Shown piece after piece: positions 43,982 through 55,302 of a stretch of 64,000 bases of DNA. How positions within the stretch are numbered: position 1 is the first letter of the stretch; every line of letters starts with the position of its first letter. The position numbers and the translations under genes are program-made. The notes beneath the pieces were generated by a model that was not told where the DNA came from, searched no databases, and was given only the letters and a program-made list of their open reading frames with translations. This DNA comes from Chalara sp. BL73 (lineage: Eukaryota; Ascomycota; Leotiomycetes; Helotiales), in NCBI GenBank assembly GCA_918026815.1, contig CAKJVC010000166.1, forward strand, positions 21,870-85,869, given 5' to 3'.

Positions 43982-46057
43982 TCTTTCCAAAATCCGGAAG
44001 GAGCAATTTAGGCACCTTCCAGAATTTCAGAATGCGGAATGATTCAGCAACCAGGCAGGGAGTTGCACGAAAGGGGTGCTTAGATATTTACAATCAAAAG
44101 TGCTTAATTAGTATGAAAGCTCGATCCTGACTATTCCAGATAGCAAATTATTTTGAGAAGTTTTACATTTAGTCTTTGCTTATACCAGACTTACATGTTG
44201 TGCCACATGGGAGACATGGCCTAAGGCTGTGTTATGCGGCCCCTAGCACTTGTCAGGCACTCTTTGTGAAAATCACCAAGCATTATTGCTTATTTTAGAC
44301 TAGCGCAATATTGGCAGCACCCGTACTTCAGGGGTGATCAATTGGCCCACAACAAAATTGTTGGGGGCAAGTCGCCGACCTCGAGTCGAAAAGGGGTTGG
44401 AAAAAGTCGCAAACAGATTTGTATTAAGAGGTATATCTAAGATATCTATTGGCTCGCTTGCTGGAAGCCACAGATGACCTGATTCTTGATAGACAGCCTT
44501 AAAGCTACATCTGCATTAGGCTTGTTCTAACGACTTCCGCTGCTGACAAAAGGTTGCGCGTAATGCCTAAATTCTATTGATTCATGATGTGAACCTCACA
44601 AGGAATTCAAGCAATTTAAGAAAGAAATGCTCGATGCTTCAGAAGCAGCTGCAAAATATGTGGGTCTGGCAAGTGCTCAAGCGAGAAAATTTGCCAACAT
44701 CAAATCAGGCAATGGATTCCTCCCTTGCTCTGCCACGTCTATGAAAAGCGTAGAGAGTAGCGAATACTGAGCGAATTCCTCTCCAGCCGAACGAAAACCC
44801 TCAACAGCATTGGCCTCCAACATGATACATGTTGCCACATAGCATCTTTGCCATATCTAAATTATCTTAAGCGCTTTGCATTGTTTGGGTCTTTGACGCG
44901 CCGCCCTCGACGCCTTCTGATGTTCGGGGTAAATAGGCAAATGCAGGCTAAGGACAATAAATCACAACAGCGAAAGAATTACCCAGAAGCCAGTTCATTT
45001 GGCTTGATACTCGCATCGACAGCTTCTACATGATCCATGATCCAAATATCCTTCAAGATTGAAGAGCTACAATTTGACAAGGCTGATCTAGTCATGGCAT
45101 GGATGGCAATACTCTACATTCAAACTCGCCAAGCCTCTCAAGAGCAGAGTCATGGTGGGGTCTCATTATCAGCATAGCACAGCCAATCACAATTATTCAA
45201 AGCAAGGGCCACAAGGGAGATTTTGAGCACTACCCAGTGCGGCGGTCTAAAAAGTTTGGCCTCCACAGGAGCCGAAATTGACCAAATGGCTTCCGCAGTA
45301 GTGCTCTGTGAAGGCACTTCAGTAATGCAAATTCGACGAGCAAGTTTCCTAAGTCTGTCTCCAGTATTGTATGCCAGCCTGGATGGGCCACAATATTAGT
45401 TTACATGGTAAATTCAAGGGTAATTCGACCTGACGGAAATGATGGAGATTTTCTGGAATAGAAATTTTGGTGAGGCTGGGGTGGTATAAAGTCTGACCAA
45501 TCATAGTACTGTGAATCTGTCGACTCTAGAAGCAAGTTCCCAGAATTTGGACATACTGATCGTGAAAAGGTGAGGCTTTTGGCCTCCAACTTTTCTAATA
45601 TAACAATGAGAATCTGAAACTCGGCAGCTAGGTCATCCAATCACATTGCTGTGAAGACACAGCCTCAAAAGTTACTGCATCATATTAATATCTAATAGGC
45701 TTCCCCCCCCCTTGCAACGCTAGAACCTTGCTCCACATCTTCTGCAAGAATTATGCAGCTTATGCACACATTCATCGCCCAATCATAGTGGTTCAAAGTG
45801 AGGGACTTCCCTTCGTGACTTGAGAAATTTCGACCCAAAAAATAACAACTGGAAATGGTCAACCCGGTTGTGGCCTCCACACACCCATGCAGAGCAAAGA
45901 GAATGTCAGTACAAAAAAATACGAGATTCCAAGAGATATTGTAGTTTGAGACTCTTAGCACTACAGCTGTGAGAAAAATATCGATTTGGATACGTCTGAA
46001 TAGTGGAATTGATATGTACAATTATAATGAAGTGAATAGACAATCTATCTCGAAATT
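43982..46057. other. 2-kb spacer, no gene seen
   Basis: About 2.1 kb between the SNF2 start and the NACHT-C2H2 stop. Open frames (44848-45033, 45099-45281, 45401-45640, 45692-46021) are short, unrelated to known domains and lack splice partners I could join. A run of nine Cs lies near 45705. No terminal repeats were found. Confidence 0.4.
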
Positions 46058-49000
46058 TTACGTAGAGCTGCTAGCAATTTTCTCGCTAAAAAGATTAGTA
46101 TTGTGAAGTAGAGTTGCCTATATACACTTACTGACGGGATATGTGGCGGTTAAGTAAGTCCTTGCGGTAGAATTGGCGAGTACAGTCTTCCCACAAACAC
46201 TTATACTTAGGCTCACCATGAATAAGCTCATGGCGTCTAGATTAAGATGTTAGAGGGGAGGCGAAGTTGGTACTATGGGATTGCGAACCTGAGCCCCTCG
46301 CCACGTGTGTAGACCTGAGGTTTTGTTAGTGTGCATAGCATAGCCTCGAGATCTGAACTTACCTTATTACAATATTGGCAATTATGTACAGGCAAACCCC
46401 GCTTGCCTCGACGGACACGACCCTTTACTGCATGCGGCGCTAAATCTTTAGATGAGTCTTGTAGCACTGGTGGCGGTTCCTCTTCTGACTCCGGGCTATC
46501 TTCAATCTGAGGGACTTCCGGCAACACATCAATTATCGGAAGTTGTTCAGTGTCTGGAACCTGTTGAAAGGGCTGAAAATTGGGCACATTCATCTCATCC
46601 GGAAGTGGATGATATTTACGGTTGTGCTTGAGAAGACCAGTTTTACTCGTGAAGCCTCTGGTAAAGAATTGGCAGGTTGGATCTGCGCAGCGTAAAGGCT
46701 TTGCGTGGAGAGTTTCGTGGTTATCTCTCTCAGAAAATGACGAGAAACCTTCAGAATGTCGTGGGCATTCTCGGTAACGACAAATGAATGCATACTCAAG
46801 GTATTTTTCTCTAAACCTATCAATGTCATCTTTGGAGATATATGGTGGAAGTGAGTCATAGCTCATGTGAGTGAGAGATTGAACAATGGCTTGGTACTTG
46901 CAATTGAGCGTGCTAAAATGCGTTGGATCGTGTTTTACCTCAGTGTCTTGTAGCACTGTATGCTGTCAGTTTGAACTTCTGCGCGATAACGAATAAACGG
47001 AGTTACAATGAGGTTCTTGGTGAGCATATTTCTCTTGTGCTAAGAATTTGTTGAATGTGAAAATATCCATTCCCATCTGATGAGCCATAGGCATTAGTTC
47101 AAGTACTTGAAGTTGGTTTTTAATCTCATCAGCGGAAGTCGTATCGTCAATCTTGATTGTGGTCGCGGCGGATCCTGGATCCTGCTTCCAGAACTTGTCA
47201 TCGACCTCTTCTAGTACATCTTCCAACTCATCATCTGGCACTGGGTTTGCACATTTGATATATTGATATAGATGCTGAAACCAGTACTCATTGGCATAAT
47301 TATGTAAGCCATGGAAGCCTTTCGCCACGCGAAATTGCCGCTCAACATCGGAGATTGTATCGTCTATAAAGCAGCAACTTGTGTTAAGATAATTTATACA
47401 AGAAAATGCGAGGCTATAGTGAGCTTCATGATACTGCAGAAAAGGCCCGCTGGAGATGTGAAGAATGTATCTGTGGATTTCGAGTTAGCTACAAAACATT
47501 GAAGTTGAAGGGGCAGGTATTATTTTGGAAGACTTGCTCCTTTGCAGAATAGTGCACAAAATCAATGGTATTTTTTGGACCATCTTCTATCAAAGGCTTG
47601 CACAGTTCCCAAAAACCATCGAGTAACTTGCTGTTTTGGTCAAGGACGCTGCCGCTTATGCATAATACAATTCCATCCTGAATCTCATATGACTTCATTA
47701 CTCGAAAGGAGCAAGCAACCCACTGAAGGATGCTGATTGCTTTATGACAGTCACGTTCCCCGAGCTCTTTCATGACACGTCGAAGAATGCGACCATATCT
47801 GCAACATGTTAATTACGAAGATAGCACACGAGGTGCAACGCACGCTTCATCAAGACCATCCGGCAGAGTCTCAACTGCATCTTTTAGTTCTTGAATACTG
47901 TGGCACTGTTCCAAGCTGCGTAAGACAAGGCGAACCCATAAAAACATTCCTATATATCTGTTATCGACCATGCTAGAGACTGGAGAAGTCAACTTACCTT
48001 CTGCTTTCAATATGATACGCTGTTCAACAATGTCTACGAGCCTATCACCAAATTTCGGCCGGAAATCCTCCAGATAAGTCTGCACGTATGCGGTGATGTC
48101 CTCATTAATGCTGGACGATTCATCCTTTAGAGAGATGGTTGGCTTGTTACTCAATACTTTATTCAACTGCGTTCCTTCTCTACTAGAGAACATTATGCGG
48201 CATTGCCCTCCGGGAAGCTTCCCCAAGGTGAGTAAATCTGTTAACACTTGTCGTTGATCTGATTCGGGATACTCATCTAGGCCATCGATGATAATTCTGG
48301 TAGAAGATATGGTCCCAAGAATTTCCGGGAGCATTCGTCGTAGACGCACAATCGAAGGCGCCAATCCTTTATTGGCATAATTTTCGAAGATATACGGAGC
48401 AAGATCAAGATTAGCCTTTAGAACTTGCACTGCCAGCGACCGCAGTATTTCGCTAACCAGATTTTTACCAGTGGTGTAGCTGTTGCAGATGTAGTAGGCA
48501 GTAGTAGAACCTGTTTCTTCCTGCAAATTCTGAATAATATGAGTACTCAATATTGTTTTGCCTGTTGCAATAGTTATTAACAGGAGAAGAAACTATCAAC
48601 TAGTAGAAGCTAACCTGCGCCTGGGATCCCCTTTACCCAAAGGATTGGGTCTGCATGCGGGTCATCATTCCATTTCTTGAAGACCGGATTTTTGAGTACC
48701 CATTCACATGTGCCTTGTTGTCTTTTGATAGATAGCCTCTCTAATTCATCATCTTGTTGCTCATCCACGACCTTCAGCCAGGCAATCGAGTCGTGGAGAC
48801 AGGAATCAAGGCTCCTCTTCTCTCTGATAATAGACTCCTCTTGCGCTTGAGCTCTCCATGCACGAGCTGCGATAACATCACTTATGACGATTTCTTTCAT
48901 AAGCATCTCTTTGTGATGTGCAAGATTCTTTAAGATTCCCTGGAAGCGAGTCTCAAAGGATTTCCACAAGGAGTCGAAGAATAAGTACCAGGCTGTAAAA

Positions 49001-49682
49001 GATTAATAAGGCTGTGTCTGATCGGCTGAGCTGTACGCTACAAGAGAGAAACCTCATTCCAAAAATTTGAATAATCAAGTTATTTTACCTTACCTCGTCT
49101 ACGGAAAAATTTGTATGCCCTTTGGTGAAACTCGAGTATATCTGTATATACCATTGCTAGAACGGCCTGGAAGTTTGCGTCATTACAGAACGACACCTGT
49201 AACCTGTCAAACTGCGGCATTGCCTCAGCGATCTGACCATACGCATCAAGAAGCTTGTCGAATATATCGTTATACTCGCTTGAAAGCTACGTTTTACTAT
49301 TAGCACGGCATGATGCACGTGACAGACTCGTACCTGAAGCATGAGCTTTATTGGTGCCTTTTAAGCATCTATCAGCCCATCCATTCGCGAAACAGGACAA
49401 GGATATACAAACCCATATCCAAGGGAGATACGGAGTGCCGTTGCATAAGACTTCAATCGACTTCGAGTACTTTTCCAACCCTTTTAGGAAAGGCTCGATT
49501 CTCCGCATATTCCGTACGGACTTCCGCCTCCGTTGCTCTTCTTGAATCTCTTCTGCTGCCTTCCATACATCTTCCAGAGTTGTTGATTGAAAAGCATTAG
49601 CATCAGTCATTGTTACGGATTGCTTTAAGTTCTTGAAGGCTGTGTCGAAGTTTGGAGGGGCTGCGCCTGTTGTGGAAGACAT
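46058..49682 (-). CDS. NACHT NLR-like protein with C-terminal C2H2 zinc fingers
   Basis: Twelve exons give about 1003 residues: 49682-49413, 49357-49334, 49286-49094, 48992-48615, 48561-47998, 47949-47844, 47798-47538, 47470-47007, 46955-46363, 46314-46289, 46236-46132, 46085-46058. The N-terminal 250 residues match the region often preceding fungal NACHT domains (YLPWIW-APIKLMLQ, RRRAWYLFFDSLWKSFETRF). The P-loop GIPGAGKT is split by intron 4. Walker B is IIIDGLDEYP. Then come GMFLWVRLVL, LDEAYGRILRRV and FVHYSAKEYILHISSGPFL. The C-terminus has four C2H2 fingers: FICRYREC...HETLH, LRCADPTC...HNRKYH, CQYCNKVYTRGEGLRRHELIH, and YKCLWEDC...HISRH. The KEY junction needs a GC-AG intron. Zinc fingers take the place of the usual ankyrin/WD/TPR sensor. 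Confidence 0.9.
47471..47537 (-). other. GC-AG intron in the NACHT-C2H2 gene
   Basis: The 67-bp intron 7 begins GCAAGT and ends CCACAG. Using it joins HYSAKE to YILHISSGPFL, the family sequence. The nearest GT (47533) would shift the frame, and reading through reaches TAG within about 12 codons. GC-AG introns are a minor but real U2 class with this strong donor consensus. Confidence 0.82.
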
Positions 49683-50607
49683 TGCTCACTACGGCTATCA
49701 CAGATTGCTGAACCTACAAGAAACTCAGCGTAGAATTCCTTGACACCAGAAGCTGATAATCATTACACGTAGGACTATGATGTTCCTGGAAAAGCGAAGG
49801 TTGACAAGCTCGACAATTCCATGAGGCAGTGCTTCAGCCACTCGTCGAGCATGAGGCTGCAGGATGAGCCTCTTTCAAGGTGGTGTAACGTCCACTCGTG
49901 ACCATATTCTATTTTGTGATGGTGAGTAAAAGCTACTGCATCGACGATCTATGATTTGCCCTGCTCAGAATCTGATATATTTTCAACTATGATTTATAAA
50001 TCGGCCTCAGATAACTTGACAAGAAGCAAGATATGGTTCGCTTAGGAAAGCCACTTTAGGGCAAGCATTCTGAATATCATCATTATTGAAGTTCGCTTCC
50101 TATCTTATGTATTTACTAATACTACCAGTGCTGTTCCCCATAGGCTTTAGTCGAGATGATCTCTAGCTATCGCTCGACCTCGCGACTCATTTCATCAATA
50201 TGGTCATGTGAATTTCACGTGCCCATGTCATCCTAATTGTATTAAAAGAATTTTGAAGGCAGAACACCATGTCATTGTAAGTTGTAAGCTTCAGTCTGAA
50301 AAGGGGATTATACTTCTCCCAGACTTGCTTATCCTAAAAGATACTAACGCTGCTCACCTGGAACATATTAAATTCTAAAATAGACGTATTGCTCCTGATA
50401 AAACTGTGAAAGACATAAGTCTGTCCTTTGTAGCTTTGAGGAATTCGTTGGAGAACGTTATATCTCTTGCGGCAATACTAAACAGCAATCTAATATGCTT
50501 CGGTTCTCCCATGCACTGGGCAATCACGTGCTAGATCCGCCCGCTTAACGACTTTAGCTGGTTGAACTTGCCCGAGGAGATCGTCTTAAATTCGGGTTAA
50601 TTCTCAA
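49683..50607. other. Spacer, no gene seen
   Basis: About 0.9 kb upstream of the NACHT-C2H2 start, moderately AT-rich, with no domain-bearing frame. Includes the NLR promoter by position. Confidence 0.45.
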
Positions 50608-50870
50608 TTATGCAGCTCGAACGATGGTGTATTCTGGCTTCCGCCTGTCAATCTCAGTCACCAAGTCTTTATCGGCAGCAAACTTTGCGTCCATGAACGG
50701 CTGAACAACGCTTCAGATCTTAGCTGCTCGCTCCGTCGTCCCTTCATCATACCAATCCAGAGCCGCTATTGCGAGATCGCGCACATGCATTACTTGGTGG
50801 TGGTGAAGCGCTTCACATCAGCGTCAACGCAAGCATCCATAGCCTTGATAGTACTGTCTACGGCAGCCAG
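50608..50870 (-). pseudogene. NmrA-like Rossmann protein, C-terminal relic
   Basis: Reading the minus strand gives VDSTIKAMDACVDADVKRF, then ALDWYDEGTTERAAKI, an in-frame TGA (50713-50715), and SVVQPFMDAKFAADKDLVTE with RRKPEYTIVR before a TAA at 50608. This is the middle to C-terminal part of an NmrA/atypical SDR protein (NAD(P)-binding). Between the first two stretches the frame changes. The piece is dead: it has a stop, frame changes and no C-terminal third. Confidence 0.72.
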
Positions 50871-51148
50871 ACAACCGCAGCAGGCTTGGTGTTCTTGAAG
50901 CGTTAGTGAGGTCTCTTTCCATGGCTACCTTCTTGTATGATTCCCAGCAAGGCCGTGAGTTTGAGGAAATCTCATCTCCGGATATGATGGAACGCTGTTT
51001 CGGCCTGAAGACTGAGTGGCAGCCACGATATCTTTTTCATGCATCCAGGACACTTCTGCCTCTCATGCGACTTAGGATAACTGCTGCCCACGATTGAGAA
51101 GAACGAAACCAACAGATTAATCGTGAGATCGAAGGATCCCGAGAGGTC
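50871..51148. other. Short spacer downstream of the bZIP gene
   Basis: About 280 bp between the NmrA-like relic and the bZIP stop codon. An open frame on the plus strand at 50906-51097 has no recognisable product. Confidence 0.4.
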
Positions 51149-52112
51149 CTAAGTCTGAACATCATCCAACGCCTCCCACAAGACATTATTCCGAACTTTA
51201 CATCCGCCACCTGGGCCTTTGTTGGCCACACATCCGTTCTCGAGCGCAAGCGCGATAGTATCAATCTTCTCTTCAGTCGTAGCAAACTGCATCAGCATTT
51301 GATATGCTTTGGTGCATTCCACACCATCTGATCCGTCAACTTCGTGCGTCCCGTCGATTGTGGCCGGCATTTGTGTAATATCGGCTTGGGGGTTGGCAGC
51401 GAGATGTGTAATGAGCTTACAAGGAGCAGCTTTAGGTGCCAGAGATGCCCCTTGAGTTGGCTGTGCTGCACAGGAAGTCTCCGCATGGGAGACTTTATTG
51501 GGCAAGGCTCGGTGGTGGCTTTTGCCCGACAGGCAGCTCATAGACGCAAGACATTGGGCGGCGGATTCTGCCTCTTTCAAGTCTGGGCTATCTATGACAG
51601 GTTTAGGCGAAGGGAGGCTATCTACACTTGATCCTCCCGTGCCATCCTGCTTTTTTTCTTCCTAAGGAATCGTAAGCAAGTGCAAGTGTCTGAACGGGTA
51701 CAAGAAGACAAACTAATTGAGGCAATGTAGCATGAGTAGTCCCTTCACGTGGCCGCTTGTTGTAGACGATAGTGTCGTTGATACCGTTCTCATCCTGCTG
51801 GATCCAAGAATGGACGACATTATCATCGACTCCAACGTAGCGAAGCAACTGTCTTAGCCGCGCATTCTCTCGTGCTACTTTTCGTGCAGAAAGTTGGACC
51901 TCTTTAGTAGCTTGAACGCCCTGCTCCCGGAGTTCTCTCAGTGACCGTTCCAGATCAGTGACGTATTCCTTCCGGCGTAATCTGAATCTCCGTTTATTTT
52001 CTCTCAGGCGGGTAGCGCGACCTGGGTCCTGCCACAGATACATCCATGTTAGCAAGCGCTAATGGTTGCGGAAGTGGAAATAGCATGCGGATGCGGGTAT
52101 TGGCCTTACCAT
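51149..52112 (-). CDS. bZIP transcription factor
   Basis: Exon 2 (52028-51714) and exon 3 (51661-51149) encode a basic-leucine zipper: GRATRLRENKRRFRLRRKEYV is the basic region, followed by a heptad region (DLERSLRELREQGVQATKEV) and a second helix (ARENARLRQLLRYVGVDD). The C-terminal block AYQMLMQFATTEEKIDTIAL with NGCVANKGPGGGCKVRN is shared by many fungal bZIPs of this class. A 52-bp intron restores PQL-EEKKQDGTGG. For the start, an ATG at 52112 lies directly before a GTAAGG donor and would splice to GAC at 52028, giving M-DPGRATR; this yields 276 residues. The alternative is the in-frame ATG at about 52042 (MYLWQDPGRATR) without that intron. It is divergent from the chromate transporter. 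The target genes are unknown. Confidence 0.87.
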
Positions 52113-52955
52113 TTTACCTGTAATACCAGGGTATAGGGTATGATGATGATGACTACCAGTGCTCAAGAACGAGAACGAGAGTGAGCATGAGCGTGTGCAG
52201 TTTGCTGTATGCAGGTTTGGGAGTGGAGGAGAGGGGGAGAGTAATGGGGGAATGCCGCGACCGGGCAGATATTATTGGTGGTTAAGGTACACCAGCAGCG
52301 GGGCATGAAATGGCGCCAAGCAAGACTGAGCATTGGGCTTAATTAATACTGTCTATAAATCCTGTAATTTATGTGCTAACTATTAATCGAAGTTCTACGC
52401 TAGCTTGATTAATGCTTAGTAGCATAGGGGTTATATGTAAAAGTATATTTAAAGTTCAGAGTGAGCCAAGAGTGCTAAGCACGAACAAAGCATCTTAAGA
52501 ATGATCCGGCAACCATAAAGCTATGCTGCTTAAAAAAGTCCATATAAAGAAAGAAAAGTTGTAGATTTTTAATTTAGCATATTTTATACACGCTTTACAT
52601 CAAAATTGTGCGGAAACTCATTCAGGTTGGTGGACACCATTTTAGGTGGGTGCTTGGCTGATTAGTGAAAAAAAAGGAAACATCCGCTTTGATCTCAACT
52701 TTGGCTGTCTACTACACCTTGGCGGTGCAAGCCACAAGCTAAAATTCCATGGCACTGGGACACTACAGCACAGGATAATAAAAATTTCGTCCAATCATGT
52801 CTCAGCTGTCCGTCCATCGCTCACTTGAGCTCAACATCGACGAACTTCGATATAAAGATGCTATCATATAGCATGTTATTCAAAATGTCTTTGGCAACAT
52901 ATCAATATTCGGTGAAACTTGACCCGAGGCTTTTCAGGGTGTTCCGTCCTCCTCA
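52113..52955. promoter_or_regulatory. Divergent bZIP/chromate transporter upstream region
   Basis: About 840 bp between two start codons that point away from each other. It includes an AT-rich middle (52320-52620) and no recognisable gene; the frame at 52646-52828 is weak. A TGAGCATGAGCGTGTGC stretch near 52182 is purine/pyrimidine-mixed without a known site. Confidence 0.5.
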
Positions 52956-54579
52956 ATGGCGACCATAAGCGGCTCAGAACCGATATCGCGAGATAAAGGG
53001 CATCACCCAGTCTCAAACTCAGAACCAGTTAACATTGATATCGAGTCTCAAAATGACTCCCCGAAGAATGAAGCCACTACCTCAACAGATACGACATCAC
53101 CGAACGAGGATGCAGACCTCGAGGACAACTCCAATGTTCCTCGCCTCTCAATTCTTCGGCTCTTTTGGTTCTTCTTTTACAACTTCGGGCTCTTCGCCTG
53201 GGGCGGTCCCGTGGCCCAGATTGCTCTCATCAAGGATCGGCTTGTCATCCAGGAAAAATGGATCACGCTCGCGCGTTTCCAACGCGTCTTCTCGGTCTAC
53301 CAAATCCTTCCCGGGCCGGAGGCAGCAGAGCTTTGTATGTTCTTTGGATGTTTGTCGGCCGGGAGGCTTGGCGGTATCGTCGCTGGGCTGGCATTTATCC
53401 TTCCCGGCTTCATTCTGATGCTGGTAGCAAGCTATGTATACTGGTTGGCAGGATTTGAAAACAAGTACTTCAACGCATCTTTCAGGGCGCTGCAACCTAT
53501 GGTGGCCGCAATGGTGAGAGCATACCCCGTTTGAGGGTCGTCATCGAAATTCATTAATTAAGTGACAGATCCTGCGAGCAGCACACAAGATAGCAGATCA
53601 CTCGGTGATAAATCAGAAGACCCGCAAAGTCGACCCGTTCCTGGTCATCATAGCCATTTGTACTGCAATAAACAGTGCCCTTCGCATCAACATGTAAGCA
53701 GACATGCTGCCGAATACGCTACACAATGCTAATGAGCTGACTAACTATAGCTTCATCTCACTTGGGCTTTACGGAGTAATTTACACCTTTGTATCTCGAC
53801 GGCTGTGGATCCCAGCCGGACTGCTTTTCGTGCTCCAGTACGTCGGTTATGCGATTTACGTTGTGTTTCGCGGCGTCCCTTCGCCTGTGTCTCTTGCGCT
53901 TGGGATAGCAAAGACCCCTTCGCTTATCAATCTCTTCGTCCTTGGCCTCGTCGCAGGAAGCCTCTCTTTTGGCGGCGCATATACTGCAATACCATTTGTA
54001 CAGGTCGAGGCTGTCCTGAAAGGAGGCTGGTTATCCCAAAGCGTCTTTATTGACTGTATAGCAATTGGGAACGTGTTACCTGCACCACTGGTGATCTTTG
54101 TAACATTCGTGGGGTTTCAAGGAGGAATGGCAGATGGTGGATTGGGAAGCGCGTTTGCTGGTGCTGTTATTATCACGCTGGGAATGTTCTTTCCCTGTTT
54201 CCTCTTCACCATTGCTGGACATTCCTTGCTAGAGAAGCTGGTTCGAAACAAGGTTGGTCATCGCTTATGTATAATTCAAGTGTCGCATGTTGACAAATGG
54301 TAGTTCCTTTCGGCTTTCTTCGATGGCCTCTGTGGTGCTGTGGTTGGCGTCATAGCCATTATAGCCGCCCAGATTCTCAAATCTAGCATCGAAGGCCTAG
54401 TGGGAAAAACAGAGACAGATTCCATTATCGTGGCATACGATCGGATCTCCCAAGTTGGATCGGCCGCGGTACTGTATCTTTTGGCATTAGCAGTGTTGTA
54501 TAAATTTAATAACAAGTACACTGCACTGTTATTATTGCTATCAGGAGCTATTGCGGGGCAGTTCATCTTCGTTTCTTAA
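52956..54579 (+). CDS. Chromate transporter (CHR family)
   Basis: CHR proteins export chromate, or in some cases sulfate-like anions, across the plasma membrane. Four exons (52956-53513, 53569-53693, 53751-54252, 54304-54579) give about 486 residues, the size of two-domain fungal and bacterial ChrA. The first 65 residues are a polar cytosolic tail. Each half has the family motif: FGLFAWGGPVAQIALIKDRL with YQILPGPEAAELCMFFG, and LSFGGAYTAIPFVQ with AIGNVLPAPLVIFVTFVGF. About ten hydrophobic helices are visible. All introns are in consensus context and restore frame. Detoxification is the likely role; the real substrate in this organism is not shown by the sequence. Confidence 0.93.
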
Positions 54580-54949
54580 CGCTGATACCAAAGCGATATA
54601 GTGAAAATTAGGAGCAGGAGATGAAAGAACACTAAAGTAGTGTATTTCTAAGGTTGCTGTTGTTTAGGAAGATAGGAGGTGAGGTGGGCAATTAGAAGAG
54701 TAAAGGCTAGAAAATTATCTAATCATATCTGTAAAAGGCATGCAAGGTTTTTTTTCTTTGGAGACGATGCCCAAAGAATGTGGAATTAGTAAATGTATGC
54801 CATTATTCACGCAGAGATTCCCTCAACATAGTAACCGCTCTATGTTTCAGCGCCTCTGTATGAAATCTCAAGCACTAAAAGGGACTACCTATGAGCTTCA
54901 ACCATTCTAGGAACTCCGCGGCATACCCCGGGTTATACAACCCCCTTCA
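54580..54949. other. Spacer, no gene seen
   Basis: About 370 bp downstream of the chromate transporter; includes a T-rich run near 54750. Presumed 3' region. Confidence 0.45.
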
Positions 54950-55302
54950 AACGGCACAGAAGTCAGCTCTACAAGGAGAGTTGTATTTTCCACATCTGTC
55001 GGTCAAGCCACCACAGCGACGATGAAAAAAATCAACCGTGAAAAGTGTCCCACGTGTAGCAGTTCTCGTCCGTGGAAAAGACGCATCAGATATAGTGGAC
55101 CTCTTCACGAGATCGGAGATGCTTGCTCCATCTGTGGATTGCACAATCGGCTGGCACTAATGGCGTGGAACTCTGATATTTTATCGGGGCTGCGGACTTT
55201 GGTGGGCAGAAGAGGTATCTGCTGGTAGATACTCGTGATGTGCCGAGCGACCTTGCCGCTTCCACCGAAGATGAGTGTTGGGGCATTGCGCCAATTTATC
55301 AA
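54950..55302 (-). pseudogene. NmrA-like Rossmann protein, N-terminal relic
   Basis: The minus strand encodes APTLIFGGSGKVARHITSI, a Rossmann glycine motif (GxxGxxA) at a natural N-terminal position. After a frame disturbance come RSPDKISEF and, in another frame, QMEQASPISDLVK, which resemble the IRNPDQ...and SIExASVSDLV stretches of NmrA-like proteins. No catalytic C-terminal half follows. The family matches the relic at 50.6-50.9 kb. Confidence 0.55.

Noticed and set aside
43982..46057. Hidden gene between the SNF2 and NACHT-C2H2 genes
   Set aside because: All frames are short and unconserved, and joining them across plausible splice sites produced no recognisable domain.
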